Virus record (IMG/VR): IMGVR_UViG_3300020442_002391
Location: 1 to 39,954 of that record
Direction: 5' to 3' (one strand)
Length of the DNA: 39,954 nt
Source of the DNA: a virus
Under the pieces are notes generated by a model, which saw only the letters and a list, made by a program, of their open reading frames with translations, was not told where the DNA came from and searched no databases. Shown here piece after piece: positions 24,412-31,348 of this stretch. How positions within the stretch are numbered: position 1 is the first letter of the stretch; every line of letters begins with the position of its first letter. The position numbers and the translations under genes were made by a program.

Positions 24412-25134
24412 TCAAGCGAAAAAAGATGCTAATCCCTCAAGCACAACTTCATTAGATTTCTTTGTGTTTGGGTTTTTAACCTTCACAGTATGTGAAAGTT
24501 TAGGCATCGTAGAGAAGAAAGATTCAATTTGTTTAAATTGTCTGGTATTCATTTGTTCAACAAATCCTTCCATTTCTTCTTTGGTGCAATCGCTTGCAGA
24601 CCAACACTCATCCGCATTATATACCATATCAATACATGAAATAATAACATCTAGTGATTTATCAACACCAGGTTGAGCATCTTGATACTCAAAGTTATTC
24701 TCGATGAACTGATTAACTGATGGATACTTCATCTTCATTGATAAGGTATCATCAATTTTAATAATGTTAGTATGTTCCTTATTAGTCTGTACCTTGATAT
24801 CATCAATGTTGATATCCAGTTTGACCTGGGTTTCACCATCATCAGGGCAGGTTACATTAACCTCAATAACTTCACCAACAGACTTTCCACGAATGTTGAG
24901 GAAAAGATACTCAATATCAAATGTAGAAAGTTCTGCGACCTTCACACCTCGTGTACTAATACAATCTGAAAGAATTTCTATAACAGCATTTGTAATTTGA
25001 GCCATGTCTTCAGACTCTAATGCCATAACAAGAATTTTTTCTTCTCGTACCAGAAAAGGACGATATTTTACTTTCTTCCCATTAGAAGGAATCTCCAACT
25101 CATATGTTGGAGTATTAATTTTTGGTAAAGGCAT
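24412..25134 (-). CDS. gp26: gp26-like baseplate/tail assembly protein (tape-measure chaperone, short form)
   Basis: The 240-residue protein matches the T4 gp26 family (T4 base plate protein). It starts MPLPKINTPTYELEIPSNGK with the classic KVKYRPFLVREEKILVMALE segment following. The C-terminal half is helical (VDKSLDVIISCIDMVYNAD, FVEQMNTRQFKQIESFF). T4 gp26 is 208 residues. It ends ASFFA at a TGA. The last codons contain the T-TTT-TTC slippery heptamer, and an internal GAGGG lies about 10 bases upstream of it, which fits a stimulatory Shine-Dalgarno for -1 frameshifting. A Shine-Dalgarno (CGGAGA) and a late-promoter-like box precede the gene. It is the first gene of the chaperone, tape measure, peptidase, hub series, after gp54. 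Confidence 0.85.
   Translation of the reverse strand: MPLPKINTPTYELEIPSNGKKVKYRPFLVREEKILVMALESEDMAQITNAVIEILSDCISTRGVKVAELSTFDIEYLFLNIRGKSVGEVIEVNVTCPDDGETQVKLDINIDDIKVQTNKEHTNIIKIDDTLSMKMKYPSVNQFIENNFEYQDAQPGVDKSLDVIISCIDMVYNADECWSASDCTKEEMEGFVEQMNTRQFKQIESFFSTMPKLSHTVKVKNPNTKKSNEVVLEGLASFFA
24418..24424 (-). promoter_or_regulatory. candidate -1 programmed frameshift slippery site in gp26
   Basis: The minus-strand heptamer T TTT TTC is in the correct phase: gp26 codons TCT TTT TTC GCT TGA. A -1 slip gives TTT TTT CGC TTG ACA ATG and runs into the 55-residue ORF, which ends at 24242. An internal SD-like GAGGG lies about 10 bases upstream, as in dnaX-type sites. I did not look for a downstream stem-loop in detail. 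Confidence 0.75.
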
Positions 25135-25160
25135 AATCTCCGATACAATTCAGTTATTTT

Positions 25161-25169
25161 TATTTATTA
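25161..25169 (-). promoter_or_regulatory. late-promoter-like box before gp26
   Basis: Minus-strand AATAAATA lies about 30 bases before the gp26 ATG at 25134, in the 67-base gap after gp54. It has the same core as the boxes before gp54, gp4 and the fibre genes. Confidence 0.5.
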
Positions 25170-25201
25170 TGGTATATTTAACTATTAATCAGGTGCTACA
25201 G

Positions 25202-25894
25202 TTATGCTGCAGCAGAATTTGCTGCTGCAGGTCCTGATCCACTATTTCTATAAACTCTATATCTATCATAATTCATCGTCACAGATACTTTTACAATTTC
25301 TGCTTCACCATATTGCAGTGGAATAGATGCAATAGATTTTGGAAATGCATTAATTAATTGATAGGTTATGTTTCTGGCACTAGGAGTATTCCAGTTTTTC
25401 TCAAACTTCGTAATCCAAACTCCCGTTTCATTCTTATATTGTTTTGGATATGCAAACCTTCTGTAATATCCAGGACCAGTTGATTGTGGAGCACCAGTTC
25501 CAGAAATATAATCAATCCATGCCTCAAACAATGTCAATATTTCATAGTTTGAGTCAAGGTAAAATGTGAAATCAATATCAGTATTAACTCTGGTGTGTGC
25601 ATACTCTTGCCCAACACCCATATAGTTATCTTTTACTTCTCCAGTGGCATATGTCGATGATGGAAGATTTGCCTCAGCACATGAAATGGATAGTTTTTCT
25701 TGCAATGTAGCATTCCAGGTTAAATCATAATACTGTTGTACATGGTTTATAAAGGGTGTTGATGTTCCGTCAGCACTCAGTCCCCAACCATTAGAAATCC
25801 AAACCTGATATTGATTTGCTCTAGAAAGTCCACCCTCCGCACTGGAGAGTATCTTGTCCATCGTGAGATGGGTTATATTAGGAACGCTAGGCAT
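25202..25894 (-). CDS. gp54: gp54-like tail tube initiator / tail tube-fold protein
   Basis: The 230-residue protein has a gp19-type tail-tube fold. Signs are the N-terminal SRANQYQVWISNGWGL, central SISCAEANLPSSTYATGEVK and DNYMGVGQEYAHTRVNTDID, FTFYLDSNYEILTLFEAWID, and the C-terminal ITYQLINAFPKSIASIPLQY followed by EIVKVSVTMNYDRY, which is the typical tube ending (in T4 gp19 and gp54, a line about strain on YE/YD before the end). The C-terminus ends in Ala/Ser/Gly repeats (SGPAAANSAAA). I favour gp54, which seeds the tube on the baseplate, over gp19 because it is beside gp48, gp53 and gp26 rather than the sheath gene; T4 gp54 has 320 residues, so this one is short. gp19 itself is not excluded. 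Confidence 0.65.
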   Translation of the reverse strand: MPSVPNITHLTMDKILSSAEGGLSRANQYQVWISNGWGLSADGTSTPFINHVQQYYDLTWNATLQEKLSISCAEANLPSSTYATGEVKDNYMGVGQEYAHTRVNTDIDFTFYLDSNYEILTLFEAWIDYISGTGAPQSTGPGYYRRFAYPKQYKNETGVWITKFEKNWNTPSARNITYQLINAFPKSIASIPLQYGEAEIVKVSVTMNYDRYRVYRNSGSGPAAANSAAA

Positions 25895-25896
25895 CT

Positions 25897-25903
25897 CTAA
25901 ATA
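25897..25903 (+). promoter_or_regulatory. late-promoter-like box for gp4 (plus strand)
   Basis: CTAAATA on the plus strand begins 3 bases after the gp54 start codon on the other strand and lies 31 bases before the gp4 ATG at 25935. Its counterpart on the minus strand is at 25928-25934. Confidence 0.5.
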
Positions 25904-25927
25904 TTACTATTAAGTCTTTGTTATTTC

Positions 25928-25934
25928 TATTTAG
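25928..25934 (-). promoter_or_regulatory. late-promoter-like box for gp54 (minus strand)
   Basis: CTAAATA on the minus strand ends just before the gp4 ATG and lies 34 bases before the gp54 start at 25894. Two identical 7-mers in opposite directions in a 40-base gap, at nearly equal distance from their genes, support real divergent late promoters. Confidence 0.55.
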
Positions 25935-26372
25935 ATGTCATATAAGGGAAAATATCAACCATCTTACCCAAAGAAATATAAAGGAGATCCAACAAACATC
26001 ATATACAGATCTCTCTGGGAAAGAAAATTTATGGTTTATTGTGATTTAAATGAAAACATTCTTGAGTGGGGATCAGAAGAAATAGCACTACCATATCGTT
26101 CTCCATTAGATAATCGCATTCATCGTTACTTTCCAGACTTTTATATTAAGGTAAAAGAAAGCAATGGTTCACTTAAAAAATATTTGATTGAGGTAAAACC
26201 CAAAAAACAAACTAGAGAACCAAAAGTTCAGAAAAGGAAAACAAAAGCATATATCTACGAAGTCACAGAGTATGCCAAAAACATGGCAAAGTGGAAAGCA
26301 GCAGAAGAATTTTGTAAAGATCGTATGTGGGAGTTTAAAGTTCTAACAGAAGATGAACTAGGTATCAAGTAA
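25935..26372 (+). CDS. gp4: gp4-like head completion protein (PD-(D/E)XK fold)
   Basis: The 145-residue protein matches T4 gp4 (150 residues, also called gp50 and gp65 in old maps). YRSLWERKFMVYCD (residues 24-37), ILEWGSEEI, IALPYRSP, HRYFPDFYI (63-71) and KKYLIEVKPKKQT (81-93) are all present. PDF (67-69) and EVK (86-88) form the D...E-x-K core of restriction-endonuclease folds, with E29 as a further acidic residue. T4 gp4 is needed to finish the head so it can join the tail. It is the first plus-strand gene of a four-gene block (gp4, unknown, gp48, gp53) and its stop and the next ATG share TAATG. Confidence 0.9.
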   Translation: MSYKGKYQPSYPKKYKGDPTNIIYRSLWERKFMVYCDLNENILEWGSEEIALPYRSPLDNRIHRYFPDFYIKVKESNGSLKKYLIEVKPKKQTREPKVQKRKTKAYIYEVTEYAKNMAKWKAAEEFCKDRMWEFKVLTEDELGIK

Positions 26373-26743
26373 TGGCATATCCAACAGACGATAAAGAAAA
26401 TAGAATTCGTTCTGTAATGAATAACGTTGTTGGGACCGAAGATCCTGATGATGTAATGCTTGAATTATTGAGTGTGCTCGAAGAAGGTGGTAAAGTTCCA
26501 GAATCTGGTAGATACTATGTCTTCGTGTATAATCCCAAAACACCTAATATCAAATATGACCAAAACCCTCTCGTGGCAGTGAGTGATGTATTCACCTGGG
26601 GATTTAGGGGGATTAATTTACATTGGGGTAAAGTAAGGCAGTATACCTGGAGTGAGATTGTTGGGCAGATCTATGAAATTTACACAGATGAACTTGCTGA
26701 TGCAAAAGAGATTCCTTTTGCAAAATTCCGCCTAAATAGTTAA
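26372..26743 (+). CDS. conserved T4-like phage protein of unknown function, 123 aa
   Basis: The 123-residue protein sits between gp4 and gp48 with an ATG overlapping the gp4 stop, so it should be co-translated with gp4. It has a helical acidic N-terminus (residues 1-45, DDVMLELLSVLEEGGKVP) and a beta core with YYVFVYNPKTPNIKYDQNPL, VAVSDVFTWGFRGINLHWGK and VRQYTWSEIVGQIYEI. The aromatic-rich KTP-x-I-x-YDQ, WGF-x-G-x-N-x-HW pattern is one I believe is shared by other T4-like marine phages, but I cannot attach a function. Context suggests a structural or assembly role. No catalytic residues stand out. Confidence 0.8.
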   Translation: MAYPTDDKENRIRSVMNNVVGTEDPDDVMLELLSVLEEGGKVPESGRYYVFVYNPKTPNIKYDQNPLVAVSDVFTWGFRGINLHWGKVRQYTWSEIVGQIYEIYTDELADAKEIPFAKFRLNS

Positions 26744-26746
26744 ATA
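26732..26746 (+). promoter_or_regulatory. late-promoter-like boxes before gp48
   Basis: Two overlapping-phase boxes, CTAAATA (26732-26738) and TTAAATA (26740-26746), lie across the stop of the upstream gene and about 45 bases before the gp48 ATG at 26790. Either could serve as a late -10 element. Confidence 0.4.
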
Positions 26747-26789
26747 AAGTAGGTCAATATTTAATGACAAACGTAAATGTTGTAATACT

Positions 26790-27905
26790 ATGACTATACA
26801 AGCTTATTCAAATCCTGCACAAAATGAAGCATATAATGCTGCCATTTCAGCAGGGAAAACTCCCGCACAAGCTAAAGAAGCTGCTGTAGCAGTAGCAGAT
26901 GCACAAGCAACTGCATCGGCTGTGGAGTACAGTAATAATCTTAATAGTAGTATTAATGACGTCAATACTTCTGACGTAAATGCACCTACTGGTATTTTAA
27001 GATATCCATACGAAGCACTAACTGAAAATACTGATTATCTTCGCATTATTATTAAAGAACGCAAAAATACTGGATTGATAGAAAACGCTGGTTTCTTTAA
27101 TAATACTGGTTTTGGTGGTAATACTAAAGGTGCTAGTTCAATTAATGGAAATAAAGTTGGTTTAGCACAAAATACTTTATCAAAAGGCGGTGTTATATTA
27201 CTACCAATTCCATCAAATGTAACTGATAGTAATTCAGTTTCATATAATGGTGGAGCAATGAATTCTGTTGCAGCAACTGCACTGGTAGGCTCTGAAGAAG
27301 TTATGAGAGGTGGTTTAGGGGGTTTAGTAGATGGTTCTGCTACTAAAATTTTAAATAGAACTGTTAATGAGGGTGGAGGTTCTACAAACATCAAGAATTT
27401 ATTACAAAAACAACTTGCTATTAATGCCGTTAATATCTTTGGGGCAAATGTAAGTCTGGATCAAGTTATTGCCAGATCTCAAGGAAAGATTTTTAACCCA
27501 AACATGGAATTATTATTCGATGGGGTAAAGTTGAGATCGTTTAACTTCTCATTTAAATTAACTCCTAGAGATAAAAATGAAAGTACTCAAATAAAATATA
27601 TTATTCGATCACTAAAAAAGAACATGGCAGCAAAAACTGTCGAACAAGGAAACTTATATCTAAAAACACCAAATGTTTTTGAGTTGTCATATATGAGAGG
27701 TAATGCATTACATCCATTCCTCAATAAGTTTAAACAAGCAGCACTAACTGATATTAAAGTTAATTATACTGCTGAAAATGTTTATGCTACATATGATGAT
27801 TCCACCCCAATCTCTATGATGTTAGATCTATCATTCCAAGAGATACAACCAGTTTATGAAGGTGATTATGATGAGGGTGATGGCACAATCGGAGTAGGAT
27901 ACTAA
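26790..27905 (+). CDS. gp48: gp48-like baseplate tail-tube cap protein
   Basis: The 371-residue protein (T4 gp48 is 364) has an Ala-rich N-terminus (NEAYNAAISAGKTPAQAKEA), a variable middle with Asn/Gly-rich segments, and a conserved C-terminal half: GKIFNPNMELLFDGVKLRSF, FNFSFKLTPRDKNES, IKYIIRSLKKNMAAK, YLKTPNVFELSYM, LHPFLNKFKQAALTDIKVNY, TAENVYATYDDSTPISMMLD, LSFQEIQPVYEGDYD. This series of tube-like strands (FxFKLTPR, KTPxVFxL, TDIKVNYTAENVYATY) matches the T4 gp48 C-terminus, where it starts the tail tube on the baseplate. Its TAATG junction with gp53 shares bases. It belongs with gp54 on the opposite strand. Confidence 0.85.
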   Translation: MTIQAYSNPAQNEAYNAAISAGKTPAQAKEAAVAVADAQATASAVEYSNNLNSSINDVNTSDVNAPTGILRYPYEALTENTDYLRIIIKERKNTGLIENAGFFNNTGFGGNTKGASSINGNKVGLAQNTLSKGGVILLPIPSNVTDSNSVSYNGGAMNSVAATALVGSEEVMRGGLGGLVDGSATKILNRTVNEGGGSTNIKNLLQKQLAINAVNIFGANVSLDQVIARSQGKIFNPNMELLFDGVKLRSFNFSFKLTPRDKNESTQIKYIIRSLKKNMAAKTVEQGNLYLKTPNVFELSYMRGNALHPFLNKFKQAALTDIKVNYTAENVYATYDDSTPISMMLDLSFQEIQPVYEGDYDEGDGTIGVGY

Positions 27906-28618
27906 TGGGTTATTTCAGAGAACTACCGAATATAGAATATCTTTCACCTCTTCTGGATCGTAACACCTCAGAAGAGTATGTTGCAGCAAAAAATCTTTTT
28001 AAGAGAATAAAACTCAGAGAAGATGTACAAAATAATCTCACTAGTTTTGAGAGGTATCAAATTAGTGACGGAATGAGACCAGATCAAGTTGCTGATGAAT
28101 TATATGGATCAGTTGGTCTTGATTGGGTTGTTTTGATTACTGCTGGTATTACAAATGTAAGAGATCAATGGCCACTATCAAGTCGTGATATTTACGAATA
28201 TTCTTATGATAAGTATGGAAGTGATTTAAATGCGACTCTTTATTATGAAACTATAGAGGTAAAAGATAGTAAAGGCAGAATCGTTTTACCTAAAGGTCAA
28301 GTCGTTGATTATAACTTTAAATCACCAAAACCAAAAGTTGATACGGCAGTAACATCGTCCTATGTAAGATTCTGGGACAGTGGTCTAGATCAGATGGTTA
28401 CAAAGACAAATATAACAAGATCAGTTTCTAATTTCGAATATGAAACTGAAGAGAATGAAAAGAAAAGGGCAATATACGTTCTTAGAAAATCTTATCTGCA
28501 ACAATTCCTAAATGATACTCGTGATTTATTGCAATACGGTAAGTCATCACAATACGTTAGAATGACTTCAGGTGAAGTAATTAAAAGATCTGATAATATT
28601 CGTACCAAGTCACCATAA
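27905..28618 (+). CDS. gp53: gp53-like baseplate wedge protein
   Basis: The 237-residue protein (T4 gp53 is 196) has the conserved gp53 core: FERYQISDGMRPDQVADELY, GSVGLDWVVLITAGITNVRD, QWPLSSRDIYEYSYDKYGS. In T4 the matching text is a G-x-RPEELANAIYG then a WVLLMCND line, so the fold is clear. The middle ~60 residues (EVKDSKGRIVLPKGQVVDYN) are inserted compared with T4. The C-terminus (KKRAIYVLRKSYLQQFLNDT) is helical, as in T4. gp53 joins baseplate wedges during assembly. It ends tail to tail with the Mom-like gene, overlapping it by 9 bases, with no terminator between. Confidence 0.88.
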   Translation: MGYFRELPNIEYLSPLLDRNTSEEYVAAKNLFKRIKLREDVQNNLTSFERYQISDGMRPDQVADELYGSVGLDWVVLITAGITNVRDQWPLSSRDIYEYSYDKYGSDLNATLYYETIEVKDSKGRIVLPKGQVVDYNFKSPKPKVDTAVTSSYVRFWDSGLDQMVTKTNITRSVSNFEYETEENEKKRAIYVLRKSYLQQFLNDTRDLLQYGKSSQYVRMTSGEVIKRSDNIRTKSP

Positions 28619-29197
28619 GAGATCTAGTTTCTTATCAAAGATCATCACATATCGGTGTTTTTGGGATCTATCTCTCCATTCACCTTCTGATCCTTTGACA
28701 CTCCCTCTAGAGTGTTTAGTTCCGTCTGCAAAATAGAAATCTTTCTTTGGTTCTGATAAACCGCAATACCGAAAGTTGCAAGCGCGATAAATTGTACCAG
28801 AATGATGGTCACTATCAGCGTATGAGATAATCCCCCTAACGTTGGTCTCTTTTCTAAGGCGTCTAATCGCTTTTGATACAAACCAAGAAGTGATATTATA
28901 CTCGCTCTGCTGAGTATTCGGGTGGATGCAGAGTCGTGATAATTCAAAGAGTCCATCCTGTTCATGACGTTCTAAACCAAAAGCACCTTTTGCAATTTCA
29001 GGAACAGGGAGACCTGTAAAGATACAGACTCCCTGAATACCACCAATGTTTAGTGGGCAAAAATCATTATTTTTGTATAGACCGTAATTATATCCAGACT
29101 TAAAGGTTTTAGATATATCCTTAAGATAGTGAAACCGCAGAAGTAACTCTGCGGCTTCGGATTTACTTACACGATCAATGTAGTAGTCAGATTTCAC
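28610..29197 (-). CDS. Mom-like DNA-modifying GNAT acyltransferase
   Basis: The 195-residue protein looks like the Mom family (phage Mu Mom makes N6-carbamoylmethyl-adenine in DNA). Key segments: AAELLLRFHYLKDISKTFKS, a strand reading GVCIFTGLPVPEIAKGAFG, ELSRLCIHPN (residues 85-94), the helix WFVSKAIRRLRKE, and ISYADSDHHSGTIYRACNF (124-142), which parallels the Mom pattern ISYAD...H-x-G-x-IY-x-A-x-NF. The C-terminal HSRG (162-165) and EGEWRDRSQKHRYVMIFD follow. The gene begins with GTG, and the 106-residue ORF in another frame inside it is a shadow. Position next to gp32 suggests early or middle expression. The chemistry made by marine phage Mom-like enzymes is not known from the sequence. 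Confidence 0.75.
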   Translation of the reverse strand: MKSDYYIDRVSKSEAAELLLRFHYLKDISKTFKSGYNYGLYKNNDFCPLNIGGIQGVCIFTGLPVPEIAKGAFGLERHEQDGLFELSRLCIHPNTQQSEYNITSWFVSKAIRRLRKETNVRGIISYADSDHHSGTIYRACNFRYCGLSEPKKDFYFADGTKHSRGSVKGSEGEWRDRSQKHRYVMIFDKKLDLLW

Positions 29198-29258
29198 TTA
29201 AATATAAGATTAAAATATGCCGCCACTACTAACAGAGTGAGGCAGATCTGATTGTACT

Positions 29259-30182
29259 TCACTCTTCAGCAAGTTTTGCGAAGTAGGAGAGAGTGTCATC
29301 ATCTTCATCCTCTACAGCAGGTGCTGCAGAACGGGTGGGTTTCAGTTCCTCCAGTTCAGTGCGGAGATCAGAAGTGAGTTCGCGGGTAGAACCACGAGTA
29401 TCATCTTCATCATCAACCTCAGGATCCAGACGGGGAGCACTCTTAGCACCAAGAACATAGTCAAGGCGCTTCTTCAGCACTTCATACTCTTTAAACTGAT
29501 CATTACCAACAAACTCAGAAAGAGAGAATTGCTTCTTCCAGATTGCTTCCATTGCGTCATCGTCGTCCAAGAGTGCGCTCTGGGCAGCGAACTCAGAAGA
29601 ATCGTAGTTACGATAACCAGCAACGTTCTTTGCTTTCAGTTTAAAGTTAGCACCCTGCCAGAAGTCGAACGGATCGATTGCTTCCTCATCCTCAAACTCA
29701 GGTTGCATAGCAGCAGTGAGTTTATCAAAGATCTTCTTGCCAAACTTGTAGAGCATGACTTTGCCCTCATTCTCAGGATTGGCAGGATCCTTCACAACAT
29801 AGATGTTGCTGATGTAGGTGAGTTTACGCTTCTGTTTGCGTGCTTGCTCTTTACCAGCATCCGTGCCGTTGTTCCACAGCATGGAGTTGTATTCAGAGAC
29901 AGGATCTTTCTGACCGAGAGTGGTGAGTGAGTTCTCGATGTACCAACCACCAGGTCCTTGGAAGGCGTGGGAGTACAGTTTCACGAACGGCAGATCCTCA
30001 CCGTTCGGAGCAGGCAGGAAACGGATAACGGCATAACCATTGCCGCTCTTATCACATTCCAGTTTCCAGAGACGATCATCGCCAGATGATGCGCCATTGT
30101 TATTCATTTTTTCTACTTCTTTAACCAGTTTGGCGGTCAAAGAGCCCAGTTTAGATTGCTTCTTAAGGTCAGCAAAAGACAT
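29259..30182 (-). CDS. gp32: gp32 single-stranded DNA-binding protein
   Basis: The 307-residue protein matches T4 gp32 (301). The basic N-terminal region (LKKQSKLGSLTAKL) fits the cooperativity domain with a LAST-like SLTAKL. The OB-fold core is present: WKLECDKSGNGYAVIRFLPA, LPFVKLYSHAFQGPGGWYIE, YISNIYVVKDPANPENEGKV and YKFGKKIFDKL. Residues ~250-307 are an acidic tail (EVDDEDDTRG, VEDEDDDTLSYFAKLAEE) that in T4 recruits replication proteins. T4 binds a zinc ion with three Cys and one His in the region after GWYIE; here that stretch reads NSLTTLGQKDPVSEYNSMLW with no Cys, so no zinc is expected. The gene has its own sigma70-type promoter overlapping the DUF1825-like stop. Shine-Dalgarno: CGAGG. 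Confidence 0.93.
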   Translation of the reverse strand: MSFADLKKQSKLGSLTAKLVKEVEKMNNNGASSGDDRLWKLECDKSGNGYAVIRFLPAPNGEDLPFVKLYSHAFQGPGGWYIENSLTTLGQKDPVSEYNSMLWNNGTDAGKEQARKQKRKLTYISNIYVVKDPANPENEGKVMLYKFGKKIFDKLTAAMQPEFEDEEAIDPFDFWQGANFKLKAKNVAGYRNYDSSEFAAQSALLDDDDAMEAIWKKQFSLSEFVGNDQFKEYEVLKKRLDYVLGAKSAPRLDPEVDDEDDTRGSTRELTSDLRTELEELKPTRSAAPAVEDEDDDTLSYFAKLAEE

Positions 30183-30227
30183 TAGGATTACCTCGGATTA
30201 GTTTGGATTCGGGGGATTTACTTGGAT

Positions 30228-30256
30228 AGTATAGCAAGGAAAGCACTAAGCGTCAA
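30228..30256 (-). promoter_or_regulatory. sigma70-type promoter of gp32
   Basis: Minus-strand TTGACG (30251-30256) and TATACT (30228-30233) are 17 bases apart. The -35 lies over the last codons and stop of the DUF1825-like gene. The start site would be about 40 bases before the gp32 ATG at 30182. Confidence 0.75.
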
Positions 30257-30578
30257 TGTTTTGTTTGAGTGCTTCGATTGTTTTCATCATACTATCAAAT
30301 AAGACATTCACATCAGTGTCGGGTGAAAAACCCATCATCTGAATAGATTTACGAAGATTCTCTTTCATCTCAACCGCTTGTGGGTCATCTGAAAGGGAAA
30401 GTCTAGTATACATCACACGCTGCTTTTCTAGCAACGTTGCCAGCATTTCAACATGTTCCAATTTTGTTTCACGGTCCATGATACCGAAAGTGAGAACACT
30501 TCCGTAGATATCTTCTTGTAATTTATTAATTTCTTTCAGTTCTTCCTGAATGATTTCAGAGTCGAAAAAATTACTCAT
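30246..30578 (-). CDS. DUF1825-like protein, 110 aa
   Basis: The 110-residue protein resembles DUF1825, a family I know from cyanobacteria and cyanophages: FFDSEIIQEELKEINKLQED near the start, a helical middle MDRETKLEHVEMLATLLEKQ, RVMYTRLSLSDDPQAVEMKE and an end LFDSMMKTIEALKQN. It is almost all alpha-helix, with coiled-coil potential. The function is not known to me. It lies between gp59 and gp32, the place where T4 carries gp33, but a better gp33 match is encoded upstream at 31345-31605. The start overlaps the gp59 stop by 8 bases. Its 3' end holds the -35 of the gp32 promoter. Confidence 0.8.
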   Translation of the reverse strand: MSNFFDSEIIQEELKEINKLQEDIYGSVLTFGIMDRETKLEHVEMLATLLEKQRVMYTRLSLSDDPQAVEMKENLRKSIQMMGFSPDTDVNVLFDSMMKTIEALKQNIDA

Positions 30579-31170
30579 TTACAAGTGCCCTTAAAACTTT
30601 TTTAAATTGGAATACATCAATATTTATGAAGGGATCATATTTTTTAAGTTTTAAACTTACGGTTTCCCACACGGGATCTTTTAACTTCTTATCGAAATTT
30701 TTTGAGAAACGGAATATTTTTTCGTAGATCACTAAGGTTTCTAGCGATATACTCCCGCTTAGAAATTTTTTTAGAATTTTCGGGTGTCCTCTCGAACAAT
30801 CGAATAGACTCTCTAATTCGTTCTCCGAGAGCAATTCGTTGCTTTGCTCTCTGAACAAGTACGTCAAACTCTGTTGACGTTTCATCCACTCGGCGTATGT
30901 TCTTTCGCCAGAATTGATAATTTCTCCAATCCATAGGTTTTGTGGGTTATCGGTGGAAGCAAAATTGGATACAAGAAAATCAACGACTTCTTTGTCGCTG
31001 TATTTTCTAGAGGTTTTCTCAAACCAATACTTATCTTTCCTCTTATTAAAGGAGGTTACACTAGCACGGGTTTTTGCACCGTACTTAAAAAAATCATATT
31101 TTGGATTGGTAAAATGATTCTTTAATGAAAGATAATGTTGATAGGTCTCAAACGGTGTCACTTTCGGCAT
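30571..31170 (-). CDS. gp59: gp59-like loader of replicative helicase gp41
   Basis: The 199-residue protein (T4 gp59 is 217) keeps the helical gp59 signatures: TYQHYLSLKNHFTNPKYDFF and KYGAKTRASVTSFNKRKDKY then WFEKTSRKYSDKEVVDFLVS, NLWIGEI, and late in the protein ILKKFLSGSISLETLVIYEK, VWETVSLKLKKYDPFINID. T4 gp59 has KYD..KYN, QKRRDKYFFQKLSEKY and WIGDI at the same places. gp59 binds fork DNA and gp32 and loads the gp41 helicase. The N-terminus overlaps the upstream 66-residue gene by 23 bases. It lies with gp32 in the T4 order 59 then 32. Confidence 0.9.
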   Translation of the reverse strand: MPKVTPFETYQHYLSLKNHFTNPKYDFFKYGAKTRASVTSFNKRKDKYWFEKTSRKYSDKEVVDFLVSNFASTDNPQNLWIGEIINSGERTYAEWMKRQQSLTYLFREQSNELLSENELESLFDCSRGHPKILKKFLSGSISLETLVIYEKIFRFSKNFDKKLKDPVWETVSLKLKKYDPFINIDVFQFKKVLRALVNE

Positions 31171-31348
31171 CTACTAAATCAATTCCTTCAATACAATCAA
31201 CTGTTACTTCATGTTCGGCAATACGATACCAATGACGATCGATACCATAAGTATCTGGATAAAAACCAAGGTACTCTAGATCATCACATTTGTTCTCACG
31301 CAACCATGCTTGTAAGCGATGGTGCATTAAATCATCACGAGAAATCAT
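31148..31348 (-). CDS. hypothetical protein, 66 aa
   Basis: This small 66-residue protein starts with ATGA shared with the gp33 stop (31345-31348), and its 3' end overlaps the gp59 start by 23 bases, so it fits between them as a coupled gene. The sequence MISRDDLMHHRLQAWLRENK then LEYLGFYPDTYGIDRHWYRI and AEHEVTVDCIEGIDLVDAES reads like a compact alpha/beta protein with an acidic end. I recognise no family. It is short, but the overlaps at both ends and the absence of another candidate favour a real gene. Confidence 0.6.
   Translation of the reverse strand: MISRDDLMHHRLQAWLRENKCDDLEYLGFYPDTYGIDRHWYRIAEHEVTVDCIEGIDLVDAESDTV

Noticed and set aside
28645-28965. A 106-codon minus-strand frame inside the Mom-like gene.
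   Set aside because: It lies wholly within the Mom-like gene in another frame; the hydrophobic LILVTIILVQFIALA-type stretch gave a false membrane protein, and the Mom-like frame has clear family motifs.
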